Source of the DNA: Pseudomonas protegens CHA0
GTDB lineage: Bacteria; Pseudomonadota; Gammaproteobacteria; Pseudomonadales; Pseudomonadaceae
NCBI RefSeq assembly: GCF_000397205.1
Contig: NC_021237.1
Location: 1,985,001-2,049,000, forward strand
DNA: 64,000 bases
Reading direction: 5' to 3'
The notes under the pieces: generated by a model
What the model was told of the DNA's origin: nothing
Databases searched by the model: none
Seen by the model: the letters and a program-made list of their open reading frames with translations, nothing else
In this document: positions 18,784 through 28,410 of the stretch, piece after piece
How positions within the stretch are numbered: the stretch's first letter is position 1
Layout: each line of letters begins with the position of its first letter
Program-made: the position numbers and the translations under genes

Positions 18784-19799
18784 CCCTGGACATTCAGGCC
18801 GATGTGTCCCTCAAGCCGTTCAACAGCTTCGGGGTCGAGGTCAAGGCGAAGTGGTTTGCCCAGGCCCATAGCGACGACGAGGTACGCGAGGCCCTGGCCT
18901 ATTGCGCTACCCACCAGTTGCCGCTGCTGGTGATCGGCGGCGGCAGCAACCTGCTGCTGACGGCGGATATCCAGGCCCTGGTGCTGCGCATGGCCACTCG
19001 TGGCATTCGCCTGCTCAGCGATGACGGGCAGCGGGTGGTGGTCGAGGCCGAGGCCGGGGAAACCTGGCATCCCTTTGTCCAGTGGACCCTGGAGCAGGGC
19101 CTGTCCGGGCTGGAGAACCTGAGCCTGATTCCCGGCACCGTCGGCGCCGCACCGATGCAGAACATCGGCGCCTATGGGGTGGAGATCAAGGATGTGTTCG
19201 CCGGCCTGACCGCCCTCGATCGGCAGACCGGCGAGCTGCGGGAATTCGACCTGGCGCAGTGTCAGTTCGCGTACCGCGACAGCCTGTTCAAGCATCAGGC
19301 CGGTCGCTGGTTGATCCTGCGGGTGCGCTTTGCCCTGAACCGTGTCGATCACCTGCACCTGGAATACGGTCCGGTGCGCCAGCGCCTGAGCGAGCAGGGC
19401 ATCGAACAGCCGACGGCCAGCGATGTCAGCCGGGCGATCTGCAGCATCCGCAGCGAGAAGCTCCCGGACCCTGCGGTGCTGGGCAATGCCGGCAGCTTCT
19501 TCAAGAACCCGGTGGTGCCGGCGGCACTGGCGGCGCAGATCAAGCAGTCGCATCCGGGGCTGGTGGGTTACCCCCAGGCCGATGGGCAGGTGAAGCTGGC
19601 GGCCGGTTGGCTGATCGAACAGGCGGGCTGGAAGGGCTTTCGCGAGGCGGATGCCGGGGTCCATCGCTTGCAATCGCTGGTGCTGGTCAACTATGGCGGC
19701 GCCAGCGGCCTGCAGTTGCTGGAACTGGCGCGGCGGATCCAGCGCGATATCGCCGAGCGTTTCAGTGTCGAGCTGGAGATGGAGCCCAACCTCTATTAG
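18780..19799 (+). CDS. murB: UDP-N-acetylenolpyruvoylglucosamine reductase MurB
   Basis: 339 residues, a type I MurB. It reduces UDP-GlcNAc-enolpyruvate to UDP-MurNAc with NADPH and FAD. The FAD-binding VIGGGSNLLL, IPGTVGAAPMQNIGAYG and the catalytic Ser in NAGSFFKNP are present, and the C-terminus ends ELEMEPNLY with the conserved Glu. It is the last gene of the envelope operon and is followed by a terminator. Confidence 0.97.
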   Translation: MTLDIQADVSLKPFNSFGVEVKAKWFAQAHSDDEVREALAYCATHQLPLLVIGGGSNLLLTADIQALVLRMATRGIRLLSDDGQRVVVEAEAGETWHPFVQWTLEQGLSGLENLSLIPGTVGAAPMQNIGAYGVEIKDVFAGLTALDRQTGELREFDLAQCQFAYRDSLFKHQAGRWLILRVRFALNRVDHLHLEYGPVRQRLSEQGIEQPTASDVSRAICSIRSEKLPDPAVLGNAGSFFKNPVVPAALAAQIKQSHPGLVGYPQADGQVKLAAGWLIEQAGWKGFREADAGVHRLQSLVLVNYGGASGLQLLELARRIQRDIAERFSVELEMEPNLY

Positions 19800-19823
19800 C
19801 GAGAGCCGGCTTGCGGTGGATAG

Positions 19824-19866
19824 CAAAAAGCCTTGCCTGGCTGACGTTCGGGCAAGGCTTTTTTGT
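19824..19866 (+). terminator. Terminator after murB
   Basis: Stem AAAAAGCCTTGCC / GGCAAGGCTTTTTT, 13-nt loop, then a T-run. Confidence 0.9.
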
Positions 19867-20041
19867 TAATTGCGGCTTAACTTAGCAGGCTAAGAATCAG
19901 CTTTCTGCTGTTCCCGAAGGCCCGGTGAAGCCTGTCTTCACAAGAGAGCCCGATTAGCCTGAGCCGATCTGCGTGCACCGTAGCGGCGGTACTGCACGGC
20001 GGATGACTCGACCCCATCACTCAGAAAATGCGGGCGTGCCC

Positions 20042-20512
20042 ATGATTACCCTGAAGCTCAACGGTCAAGATCATCAACTGGACGTCACCGAGGACATGCC
20101 GCTGCTGTGGGCTATCCGCGACGTGGCGGGCTACAACGGTACCAAGTTCGGCTGCGGCATGGGCCTGTGCGGCGCCTGTACGATTCATATCGACGGCGAC
20201 CCGGCGCGCAGTTGCATCACGCCGATAGGCTCGGTGCAGGGCAAGAACGTCAGCACCATCGACAACCTGCATACCGACCCGGTAGGGCAGGTGGTGCAGC
20301 AGGCCTGGCTGGATACGGCGGTGGCCCAGTGCGGTTACTGCCAGGGCGGGCAGATCATGTCGGCCACTGCCTTGCTCAAGGTCCACCCCAACCCCAGCGA
20401 CGAGCAGATCGAAGAGGCGATGCTCGGCAATATCTGCCGCTGCGGTACTTACAACCGGATCAAGACCGCGATCCGCCAGGCTTCCAGCCATCTGCAGGAG
20501 GCCAAGGCATGA
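20042..20512 (+). CDS. (2Fe-2S)-binding small subunit of a molybdenum hydroxylase (IorA-like)
   Basis: 156 residues. There are two [2Fe-2S] sites: a plant-ferredoxin type (FGCGMGLCGACTIH then C) and the helical type (CGYCQGGQ and NICRCGTY). This is the electron-transfer subunit of a xanthine-oxidase-family enzyme like isoquinoline 1-oxidoreductase or periplasmic aldehyde oxidoreductase. Start at MITLKLNGQ by family alignment; the frame is open 23 codons upstream and no strong Shine-Dalgarno is visible. ATGA overlap couples it to the large subunit. Confidence 0.92.
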   Translation: MITLKLNGQDHQLDVTEDMPLLWAIRDVAGYNGTKFGCGMGLCGACTIHIDGDPARSCITPIGSVQGKNVSTIDNLHTDPVGQVVQQAWLDTAVAQCGYCQGGQIMSATALLKVHPNPSDEQIEEAMLGNICRCGTYNRIKTAIRQASSHLQEAKA

Positions 20513-22824
20513 ACCGCCTACCGCAGGATTTTGCCCTGAGCAACCTCAGCCGCCGGGGCTTTCTCAAAGGTGTGGGGGCCACTGGAGCCCTGGTGCTGGC
20601 TGCGAGCTGGGGCTGGCAGGAAGCCTTTGCCGAGGCCAAGAAATTCGGTGCCGACGGCATGCCCCACGGCTGGGTCGATGACCCCAAGGTCTACGTGAGC
20701 ATTGCCAGCGACGGCAGCGTCACGGTGATCTGCAATCGCTCGGAGATGGGCCAGGGCGTGCGCACCAGCCTGAGCATGGTGGTGGCCGATGAGCTGGACG
20801 CCGACTGGGCGCAGGTCAAGGTTCGCCAGGCACCGGGTGACGAGGTGCGTTTCGGCAACCAGGACACCGACGGCTCGCGCAGCATGCGTCATTGGTACGA
20901 GCCCATGCGCCGCTGTGGCGCGGCTGCGCGGACCATGCTGGAACAGGCCGCCGCTGCGCAGTGGCAGGTGCCATTGGCGCAGTGTCGGGCGCAGTTGCAC
21001 AAGGTGGTTCACCAGCCCACCGGGCGTGAGCTGGGCTATGGCGCCCTGGCCGCTGCGGCAGGCGCCCTGGCGGTGCCTGCCCGGGATAGCCTGCGCCTGA
21101 AGCAGCCCGGGGAGTTCCGCTACATCGGCAAGGAGGCCACCCGGGCCATTGATGGCCAGGACATCGTCAACGGCCGTGCGGTGTACGGCGCCGATGTGCA
21201 TTTCGACGGCATGCTGTTCGCGGCGGTGGCGCGGCCCCGGGTGTATGGCGGCAAGGTCAAGTCGGTGGATGACAGCGCAGCCTTGAAGGTGCCGGGGGTG
21301 ATCAAGGTCATGCCCATCGACAGCCGCCCCTTGCCTTCGGAGTTCCAGCCCCTGGGCGGCGTGGCTGTGGTGGCGAGCAACACCTGGGCGGCGATCAAGG
21401 GCCGCGATGCCTTGAGGATCGAGTGGGAGGATGGCGCCAACGCTGGCTACGACTCCATCCAATACCGCAAGCAACTGGAGGCGGCGGCGCGGCAACCGGG
21501 CAAGGTGGTGCGCAGTACCGGCAACCTGGATGAGGCCCTGAAGGGCGCCGAGAGCAGCCTGGAGGCCAGCTATTACCTGCCGCACCTGGCCCAGGCGCCG
21601 ATGGAGCCGATGGTGGCCGTGGCGCGATTCCAGGACGGTCGCTGCGAGGCGTGGGCACCGAGCCAGGCGCCACAGGTGACCCGCGAGCGAATCGCCGAAC
21701 GCCTGGGGATCGGCTTCGAGCAGGTCACGGTGAACGTCACGCTGCTGGGCGGCGGCTTCGGGCGCAAGTCCAAGCCCGACTTCATCCTGGAGGCGGCGAT
21801 CCTGGCCAAGGCCTTTCCCGGCAAGGCGGTGCGGGTGCAGTGGACCCGCGAGGACGATATCCACAACTCCTACTTCCATACCGTGTCGGCGGAATACCTC
21901 AAGGCCGGGCTGAACAAGGACGGCCTGCCGGCGGCCTGGCTGCACCGCACCGTGGCGCCGAGCATCACCGCGCTGTTCGCCCCGGGGATGAATCACGAAG
22001 GCGCCTTCGAGCTGGGCATGGGCTTTACCAATATGGCCTACGCGATTCCCAACGTGCGCCTGGAAAACCCCGAGGCCGCGGCCCATACCCGGGTCGGCTG
22101 GTACCGTTCGGTGTCGAACATTCCCCATGGCTTCGCGATCCAGAGTTTTGTCGACGAACTGGCCCACAAGGCCGGCCAGGATCCGCTGCAGTACCAGCTC
22201 AAGCTGCTGGGGCCGGATCGTCAGATCGACCCCCGAACCCTGAGCGAGGAGTGGAACTACGGCGAATCCCCCGAGCGCTACCCCATTGATACCGGGCGCC
22301 TGCGCACGGTGCTGGAAACCGCGGCCAAGGCGGCCGGCTGGGGGCGCTCGCTGCCCAAGGGACGCGGTCTGGGGCTGGCCGTGCACTACAGCTTCGTGAC
22401 CTATGTGGCGGCGGTGATCGAGGTGGAAGTGAAGGACGATGGCACGCTGATCGTGCATCAGGCCGATATCGCCGTGGATTGCGGCCCGCAGATCAACCCC
22501 GAGCGTATCCGCTCGCAATTCGAAGGGGCCTGCGTCATGGGCCTGGGCAATGCGGTGCTGGGGGAGATCAGCTTCAAGGAGGGCAAGGTCCAGCAGGACA
22601 ATTTCCATATGTACGAAGTGGCGCGCATGTCCCTGGCGCCGAAACAGGTGCAGGTGCACCTGGTGACGCCGCCGGGGGACGTGCCCCTGGGCGGGGTGGG
22701 AGAGCCCGGTGTGCCGCCGATTGCGCCGGCCCTTTGCAACGCGATCTTCGCCGCCACCGGCAAGCGCATACGCAACCTGCCGGTGCGCTACCAGTTGCAG
22801 GGCTGGCAGCAGGCGAGCGCCTGA
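20509..22824 (+). CDS. Molybdopterin-binding large subunit, Tat-exported (IorB-like)
   Basis: 771 residues. A twin-arginine signal is clear (SRRGFLK at 14-20, hydrophobic core, AFA-E cleavage near 43), so the folded enzyme with cofactor is sent to the periplasm; the small subunit lacks a signal and would travel with it. The Moco-binding LLGGGFGRK (about 412-420) and the C-terminal GVGEPGVPP (about 728), carrying the catalytic Glu of the family, are present. There is no FAD subunit gene. The substrate is likely an aldehyde or N-heterocycle, not determinable from sequence. Confidence 0.92.
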   Translation: MNRLPQDFALSNLSRRGFLKGVGATGALVLAASWGWQEAFAEAKKFGADGMPHGWVDDPKVYVSIASDGSVTVICNRSEMGQGVRTSLSMVVADELDADWAQVKVRQAPGDEVRFGNQDTDGSRSMRHWYEPMRRCGAAARTMLEQAAAAQWQVPLAQCRAQLHKVVHQPTGRELGYGALAAAAGALAVPARDSLRLKQPGEFRYIGKEATRAIDGQDIVNGRAVYGADVHFDGMLFAAVARPRVYGGKVKSVDDSAALKVPGVIKVMPIDSRPLPSEFQPLGGVAVVASNTWAAIKGRDALRIEWEDGANAGYDSIQYRKQLEAAARQPGKVVRSTGNLDEALKGAESSLEASYYLPHLAQAPMEPMVAVARFQDGRCEAWAPSQAPQVTRERIAERLGIGFEQVTVNVTLLGGGFGRKSKPDFILEAAILAKAFPGKAVRVQWTREDDIHNSYFHTVSAEYLKAGLNKDGLPAAWLHRTVAPSITALFAPGMNHEGAFELGMGFTNMAYAIPNVRLENPEAAAHTRVGWYRSVSNIPHGFAIQSFVDELAHKAGQDPLQYQLKLLGPDRQIDPRTLSEEWNYGESPERYPIDTGRLRTVLETAAKAAGWGRSLPKGRGLGLAVHYSFVTYVAAVIEVEVKDDGTLIVHQADIAVDCGPQINPERIRSQFEGACVMGLGNAVLGEISFKEGKVQQDNFHMYEVARMSLAPKQVQVHLVTPPGDVPLGGVGEPGVPPIAPALCNAIFAATGKRIRNLPVRYQLQGWQQASA

Positions 22825-23819
22825 TGGACAGCGTCGACCTGAATGTCCTGCTCAGTGTCCTGGAATGGCGGCGCGCCGGGCGCGGCGTGCTGCTGTACAG
22901 CGTGGTGCAGACCTGGGGCAGCGCGCCGCGGCCACCCGGCGCCATGCTGGCCCTGCGCGACGACGGGGTGGTGATCGGCTCGGTGTCCGGAGGCTGTATC
23001 GAGGATGACCTGATCAGCCGCCAGGGCGATGGGCGCCTGTCTCGCCACGGGCCGCCGGTGCAACTGGTGACCTACGGCGTGACCCTGGAGGAAGCGGCGC
23101 GATTCGGCCTGCCCTGCGGCGGCACCTTGCGCCTCACCGAAGAGCGGGTTGGCGACCCGGCCTGGGTCGCCGAATTGCTCCAGCGCTGCGAAGCCCACCA
23201 GATCGTGGCCCGGGAGCTGAACCTGGGCACCGGCCAGGTGCTGCTCAAAGCTGCGAACCGTGGCGATGAATTGGCGTTTGACGGGGTCACCCTGCGGGCG
23301 ATCTACGGACCACGCTGGCGCTTGCTGCTGATCGGCGCCGGGCAGTTATCGCGCTATGTGGCGCAGATGGCCCGCTTGCTGGATTTCGAGGTGCTGATCT
23401 GCGATCCGCGCCAGGAGTTCGTGCATGGCTGGGAGGGGCAGGATGGACGTTTTGTCGCCGGGATGCCCGACGATGCGGTGCTGAGCATCGAGCCCGACGA
23501 GCGCACGGCGGTGGTGGCCCTGACCCATGATCCGCGCCTGGATGACATGGCGCTGCTGACGGCGCTCGACTCCCGGGCATTTTACGTCGGCGCCCTGGGT
23601 TCCCGGGCCAACAGCCAGAAGCGCCGGGACAATCTGGCGCTGCTGGGTCTTTCGGCGCAGGCCATCGAGCGCTTGCACGGGCCGGTCGGATTGCCCATCG
23701 GCAGCCATACGCCGGCGGAGATTGCCTTGTCGTTGCTGGCCGAAATCGTCGCGCTGAAAAATGGTGTCGAACCGCTGCAGAAGAAGCTGCCAGTGCGAGT
23801 GGCGGAGATGGTGAGGTGA
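22824..23819 (+). CDS. XdhC/CoxI-family molybdenum cofactor maturation protein
   Basis: 331 residues. An N-terminal XdhC_CoxI domain (GSAPRPPGAMLALRDDG, GSVSGGCIEDDL) is joined to a C-terminal Rossmann-like XdhC_C domain (YVGALGSRANSQKRRDNL). The family binds and sulfurates or inserts Moco into xanthine-oxidase-type enzymes. TGATG overlap with the large-subunit gene places it in the operon, presumably as the dedicated chaperone. Confidence 0.92.
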   Translation: MDSVDLNVLLSVLEWRRAGRGVLLYSVVQTWGSAPRPPGAMLALRDDGVVIGSVSGGCIEDDLISRQGDGRLSRHGPPVQLVTYGVTLEEAARFGLPCGGTLRLTEERVGDPAWVAELLQRCEAHQIVARELNLGTGQVLLKAANRGDELAFDGVTLRAIYGPRWRLLLIGAGQLSRYVAQMARLLDFEVLICDPRQEFVHGWEGQDGRFVAGMPDDAVLSIEPDERTAVVALTHDPRLDDMALLTALDSRAFYVGALGSRANSQKRRDNLALLGLSAQAIERLHGPVGLPIGSHTPAEIALSLLAEIVALKNGVEPLQKKLPVRVAEMVR

Positions 23820-24427
23820 GCCGCAGGCCTTGCGCAATCATCCTGGCGGCGGGGCAGGGCAGGCGTTTTCGCCAGGTGGCCGGGGCCGGGCAGGACAAGC
23901 TGCTGGCGCCCTGCCGTGGGCGTGACGGGGTGCAGCGGCCGGTGCTGGAGCAGGTACTGGTGAGCCTGCCGGTGGACGTTGCCCGGCGAGTGCTGGTGAC
24001 CACGGCGGATCGACCCCAGGTGGTGGATCTGGCGCGTGCCTACGGTTGTCAGGTACTGGTGCTGGAGTCCGTGGGCATGGGGCACAGCCTGGCCGCGGCA
24101 GTGGCTGCCTGCGCCGATGCCCATGGCTGGATGGTCTGGCTGGGGGACATGCCCTTTATCCTGCCCGCCACCGCCAGTCGGGTGATGGAGGCAATGACCG
24201 AGGAGGGCATCAGCGTGCCGCGGCTGGGGGATGAGTTGGGTCATCCGGTGGGCTTTGGCCGGTCTTATGGCGCAGCGTTGCAGGGCCTGTCTGGTGATCG
24301 GGGAGCCCGGCCGCTGTTCGCTTCGGGGCGGGTGGTGGAAGTTTCGGTGACGGATCCGGGGGTGACCTGGGATGTGGACGTTCCGCAGGCGTTGCTGTTT
24401 CCGGATTGTCAGGTGCTCCAGGTATAA
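23816..24427 (+). CDS. MocA-like molybdenum cofactor nucleotidyltransferase
   Basis: 203 residues from a GTG overlapping the xdhC-like stop. The N-terminal nucleotide-binding ILAAGQGRRFRQVAG and the metal-binding WLGDMPF identify a MobA/MocA-like NTP transferase. In this context it most likely makes the MCD (CTP-derived) form used by xanthine-oxidase-family enzymes, since MocA proteins pair with XdhC-type chaperones. Assignment to CTP rather than GTP use is inference. Confidence 0.88.
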   Translation: MSRRPCAIILAAGQGRRFRQVAGAGQDKLLAPCRGRDGVQRPVLEQVLVSLPVDVARRVLVTTADRPQVVDLARAYGCQVLVLESVGMGHSLAAAVAACADAHGWMVWLGDMPFILPATASRVMEAMTEEGISVPRLGDELGHPVGFGRSYGAALQGLSGDRGARPLFASGRVVEVSVTDPGVTWDVDVPQALLFPDCQVLQV

Positions 24428-24462
24428 AAAAGCCCCGCCCGGTTACCCGGGCGGGGCTTTTT
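24426..24462. terminator. Bidirectional terminator between the molybdenum hydroxylase operon and rne
   Basis: A perfect 12-bp stem AGCCCCGCCCGG / CCGGGCGGGGCT is flanked by A- and T-runs, suitable for both convergent transcripts. Confidence 0.92.
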
Positions 24463-24477
24463 CATGGGCTGCTGGAA

Positions 24478-27400
24478 TCAGACGAGAGGTTTAGGCTCGT
24501 GCTGTTCTTCCTCGGCATGCACAGCGTGCTCGACAGCGCGCGGTGCTTGCTCGGCCACAGGGGCCGCTTCTTCCACTGCAGGTTCGGCCACTGGCGCCGG
24601 TGCAGTCTCTTCGGCTGGCGCAGGGGGGGCCTCGACCACCTCCGGCGCTTCTACCGGAGCCGGCTCGGCGGTCACCACGGCTTCAGCCGGAGCAGCAGCG
24701 GCAGCCAGCTCGGCTTCCTTCTGCAGGCGCTCGGCTTCACGCTTGCGGCGACGCACTTCGCGTGGGTCGTTCGGTGCACGGCCATTGCTGGTCAGGGTGC
24801 TGACCGGCGCGGCTTCAGCTTCGACAGCGGGTGCAGGCTCTTCGGCCACCACCGGTGCTGCAACCGGAGCCGGCTCTTCAACCTGGGCAGGCTGCTGGGC
24901 CGCTACAGGCTCTTCAACCACCACTGCTGGCTCGGCAACTGGGGCTGGCGCAGGGGCTTCCTGAACCGGCTCGATGGCCTTTTCTTCAACCACTGGCGCC
25001 TGGGCTACAGGTTCTGCTGCCGGTTGTTCGGCAACCACAGGCTGGGCTTCGACAACCACGGCCGGTTCGGCAGCCACTTCAACCTGAGCCTGCTCTTCAG
25101 CCACTGGAGCCACTTCCACTGCAGGAACCACTGGGGCTTCTACCGGCGTGGTGGCTTCAACCACTGGGGCTTCCGGAGCCTTGTCTTCTACAGCGGCAGT
25201 CGCACGTTCGGCTTGCTGGTGAGCTTCGGCTTCAGCGTTGGCGCTGATGGCGGTGCTGGCAACCGCGGCAGTTACCGCAAGGCCGGCAGCCAGATCGGCG
25301 CTGCTTGGCTCTTCGGCGTTTTCTTCCGAGCCTTCGATCACATTGCCGTTGGCATCACGTTGACGCTCGCGACGGTTGCTGCGACGACGCTGGCCGCGGG
25401 AGCGACGACGTGGGCGTTCGCCTTCGGCGTTGTCCTGGCCGTCTTCCTGCAGTTGCTCTTCGTTCGGCAGCGCTTCTTCTTCGCTGGCGGCAGCGGCTTG
25501 AGCCTGTTCGGCACGTGGTTGGCGCTCTTCACGTGGCGCACGTGGCTGGCGCTCTTCGCGAGGCTGGCGCGCCGGACGTTCTTCGGCAACAACGGCGGCG
25601 GTAGCAGCGGCTGCAGCTGGAGCGGCGTCCAGAGGCTCGCGCAGTTCACGCACACGTTCTTCACGCTCGCCACGTGGCTTGCGCTCTTCACGCGGGGCGC
25701 GTGGCTGGCGTTCTTCGCGCGGTGCACGGGGTGCGCGTTCTTCGCGGGCTACCGCTTGAACTTCTTCACGGGCTTCGCGAACTTCGCGTGGCTGACGCTC
25801 TTCCCGTGGTGCGCGTTCTTCACGCGGAGCACGTTCTTCGCGCGGCTTGCGCTCTTCATCGCGGCGACCGTTACGGTTGCGGCTCTGCTGGCGGCCATTG
25901 CGACGCTGTTCTTCGTTGCTGCGAGCAGGGCGCTCGGTCACTGGCTTCTCGACCACGACCGGTGCGGCTGGCTCTTCCTTGGTAGCGAACAGGCTGACCA
26001 GGGACTTCACCAGGCCTTTGAACAGGCTTGGTTCGGCCACTGGAGCCGGTGCAGCTACAGGGGCAGCGACGACTTCGGTCGGAACCGGAGCGTTGGCGCG
26101 GGCCGGGGCAGTCTTCACTGCCGCTTCCTGGCGAACCAGGGTGCGGGTGGCGGCGGTTGGCTGGACTTCTTCGGCTTCGGCGGCGGCCGCTGCGATTTCG
26201 TAGCTGGACTGGTTGGTGTTGGCTTCCGGGCTGTCATCACGCAGGCGCTGAACTTCGAAGTGTGGCGTTTCGAGGTGATCGTTCGGCAGGATGACGATGC
26301 GGGCACGGGTGCGCAGTTCGATCTTGGTGATCGAGTTGCGTTTTTCGTTGAGCAGGAAAGCGGCGACCGGAATCGGCACTTGGGCGCGCACTTCGGCGGT
26401 GCGGTCTTTCAGGGCTTCTTCTTCGATCAGGCGCAGGATCGCCAGGGACAGCGACTCGACGTCACGGATGATGCCGGTGCCGTTGCAGCGCGGGCAGACG
26501 ATGCCGCTGCTTTCGCCCAGGGATGGACGCAGGCGCTGACGGGACATTTCCAGCAGGCCGAAGCGCGAGATGCGGCCGATCTGCACGCGGGCGCGGTCGG
26601 CTTCCAGGCATTCGCGGACTTTTTCTTCCACGGCACGCTGGTTCTTGGCCGGGGTCATGTCGATGAAGTCGATGACGATCAGGCCGCCGATGTCACGCAG
26701 GCGCAGTTGGCGAGCGATTTCTTCCGCTGCTTCCAGGTTGGTCTGCAGGGCGGTTTCTTCGATGTCGCTGCCTTTGGTGGCGCGGGCCGAGTTGATGTCG
26801 ATGGACACCAGGGCTTCGGTCGGATCGATGACGATGGAGCCGCCGGAAGGCAGTTCGACCACGCGCTGGAAAGCGGTCTCGATCTGGCTTTCGATCTGGA
26901 AACGGTTGAACAGCGGCACGCTGTCTTCGTACAGCTTGATCTTGCTGGCGTACTGCGGCATCACCTGGCGGATGAAGGTCAGGGCTTCGTCCTGGGCTTC
27001 AACACTGTCGATCAGCACTTCGCCGATGTCCTGGCGCAGGTAGTCGCGGATCGCGCGGATGATCACGTTGCTTTCCTGGTAGATCAGGAATGGCGCGGAA
27101 CGATCCAGGGACGCTTCCTTGATGGCGGTCCAGAGTTGCAGCAGGTAGTCGAGGTCCCACTGCATCTCTTCGCTGCTGCGGCCCAGGCCGGCAGTGCGCA
27201 CGATCAGGCCCATGTCGGCGGGTGCCACCAGGCCGTTCAGCGCTTCACGCAGTTCGTTGCGCTCTTCGCCTTCGATGCGGCGGGAGATACCGCCGGCACG
27301 CGGGTTGTTCGGCATCAGTACCAGGTAACGGCCGGCGAGGCTGATGAAGGTGGTCAGGGCGGCGCCCTTGTTGCCACGCTCTTCTTTCTCGACCTGGACG

Positions 27401-27696
27401 ATGACTTCCTGGCCTTCGCTCAGGACGTCCTTGATGTTGACGCGGCCTTCGGGGGCTTTCTTGAAGTATTCGCGGGAGATTTCTTTGAGGGGCAGGAAGC
27501 CGTGGCGCTCAGAGCCGAAATCGACAAAGGCAGCCTCGAGGCTTGGTTCGATGCGAGTGATGCGGCCTTTATAGATGTTGGCCTTTTTCTGCTCGCGGGC
27601 TCCGGACTCGATGTCCAGGTCGTAGAGGCGCTGGCCGTCTACCAGAGCAACACGCAACTCTTCGGGTTGAGTTGCGTTAATCAGCATTCTTTTCAT
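24478..27696 (-). CDS. rne: Ribonuclease E
   Basis: 1072 residues. The catalytic half contains the S1 domain (about 38-120), DNase I-like catalytic Asp300 (SIDINSA) and Asp343 (VIDFIDM), and the zinc-link C401-P-R-C404. These match E. coli D303, D346, C404 and C407 with an offset of three. From about residue 560 the protein is low-complexity: an arginine-rich REER-x-P repeat block (RNA binding), then an Ala/Val/Pro/Glu-rich tail for degradosome partners. ATG at 27696 is the family start; the 16 preceding open codons are leader. It is the essential endonuclease of mRNA decay and rRNA/tRNA processing. Confidence 0.97.
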   Translation of the reverse strand: MKRMLINATQPEELRVALVDGQRLYDLDIESGAREQKKANIYKGRITRIEPSLEAAFVDFGSERHGFLPLKEISREYFKKAPEGRVNIKDVLSEGQEVIVQVEKEERGNKGAALTTFISLAGRYLVLMPNNPRAGGISRRIEGEERNELREALNGLVAPADMGLIVRTAGLGRSSEEMQWDLDYLLQLWTAIKEASLDRSAPFLIYQESNVIIRAIRDYLRQDIGEVLIDSVEAQDEALTFIRQVMPQYASKIKLYEDSVPLFNRFQIESQIETAFQRVVELPSGGSIVIDPTEALVSIDINSARATKGSDIEETALQTNLEAAEEIARQLRLRDIGGLIVIDFIDMTPAKNQRAVEEKVRECLEADRARVQIGRISRFGLLEMSRQRLRPSLGESSGIVCPRCNGTGIIRDVESLSLAILRLIEEEALKDRTAEVRAQVPIPVAAFLLNEKRNSITKIELRTRARIVILPNDHLETPHFEVQRLRDDSPEANTNQSSYEIAAAAAEAEEVQPTAATRTLVRQEAAVKTAPARANAPVPTEVVAAPVAAPAPVAEPSLFKGLVKSLVSLFATKEEPAAPVVVEKPVTERPARSNEEQRRNGRQQSRNRNGRRDEERKPREERAPREERAPREERQPREVREAREEVQAVAREERAPRAPREERQPRAPREERKPRGEREERVRELREPLDAAPAAAAATAAVVAEERPARQPREERQPRAPREERQPRAEQAQAAAASEEEALPNEEQLQEDGQDNAEGERPRRRSRGQRRRSNRRERQRDANGNVIEGSEENAEEPSSADLAAGLAVTAAVASTAISANAEAEAHQQAERATAAVEDKAPEAPVVEATTPVEAPVVPAVEVAPVAEEQAQVEVAAEPAVVVEAQPVVAEQPAAEPVAQAPVVEEKAIEPVQEAPAPAPVAEPAVVVEEPVAAQQPAQVEEPAPVAAPVVAEEPAPAVEAEAAPVSTLTSNGRAPNDPREVRRRKREAERLQKEAELAAAAAPAEAVVTAEPAPVEAPEVVEAPPAPAEETAPAPVAEPAVEEAAPVAEQAPRAVEHAVHAEEEQHEPKPLV

Positions 27697-28346
27697 GTAG
27701 TACCGTCGGTTTCCGGGCTGCCGGAAACGGCGTTCGGCACACACGACTTCTCACGGTCGGTGTCAGGTGCGTCAGGAGTGGTTGACCACTCGAGTGTCTA
27801 GCGAGGTTCGTCCGGGTAACTAAGAACGAAGTCGCGACTTACGCGTCCTGCTTGCTGTGGTGACTAAGGCACCGCTTAAGCAAAAGTCTGTCAGGAGGAG
27901 GAATCAACCGGCGACTGTGGACGAGATGAAGCGTCTTGATAAAGCCTAATGCTACACAGTCCGACGGTTGTGCATCTCCACCCTACACGTATCCCTGATA
28001 ATTCGGGTGCTGCCGCGCGCAGAATCCGCAGCGGGTTGGCATTTACCGTGAACTCCGAAAGGGGAGGTCACGCATCATGGCTAAAGGCGTTGTTTCCGCA
28101 ACTTTCGCTCGGGATCGTTTGTCGCTGACTGCACTTTGTGAACTGGCCGTTAATCGCTGCGTAAAAGGCGAGTAGTCACTCTGCTTTCTACGGGTTTCAG
28201 GCCTCATGTCACCTGCGCTTGTTACAACGCCGAACTCTTCCGTTAGATAGTGAAAACTGCGTAGGACGGCCTTGCGTCCTTATGAATTGCGTTGGTCAGG
28301 GCCGGCTGTTTGCCGCTGTTCCTCTGCCCAGCCGCTTTTGGCGGCG
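27697..28346 (-). ncRNA. Long structured 5' leader of rne (about 650 nt), likely containing the rne-II element
   Basis: No gene fills this interval. With the promoter at 28353-28381, the rne leader would be about 650 nt. It contains several hairpins: a perfect 8-bp stem with a tetraloop (GTTTCCGG-GCTG-CCGGAAAC, 27709-27728) 12 nt before the start codon, AGGACG/CGTCCT at 28263-28280, and GTGA..CTCC/GGAG..TCAC at 28048-28070. In Pseudomonas a conserved leader motif (rne-II) is known upstream of rne, and leader structure mediates RNase E autoregulation in other bacteria. I infer the same here. Confidence 0.65.
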
Positions 28347-28352
28347 TTCGCG

Positions 28353-28381
28353 ACTATAGCAGCAATCATTAAGTGCTTCAA
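28353..28381 (-). promoter_or_regulatory. Promoter of rne (minus strand)
   Basis: On the minus strand, -35 TTGAAG (28376-28381) and -10 TATAGT (28353-28358) have exact 17-bp spacing. Confidence 0.65.
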
Positions 28382-28403
28382 ATCCATAAAAAATTGTTAT
28401 CAT
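28377..28403 (+). promoter_or_regulatory. Candidate promoter of rluC
   Basis: On the plus strand, TTCAAA (28377-28382) and TATCAT (28398-28403) have 15-bp spacing. The -35 shares bases with the rne -35. Initiation about 7 nt past the -10 would fall at or next to the rluC ATG (28411). Confidence 0.4.
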
Positions 28404-28410
28404 TCGCGCC

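Noticed and set aside
20518..22659. 713-codon frame antisense to the molybdenum hydroxylase large subunit
   Set aside because: Shadow frame rich in His, Leu, Gln and Arg. The plus-strand protein has intact motifs and overlaps its neighbours as an operon.
24406..27801. 1131-codon open frame antisense to the whole rne gene
   Set aside because: It is a shadow of rne caused by biased codons in a high-GC genome. Its composition (Phe/Gly/Arg/Leu runs) mirrors the Glu/Ala/Arg repeats of RNase E, and it has no recognisable domain.
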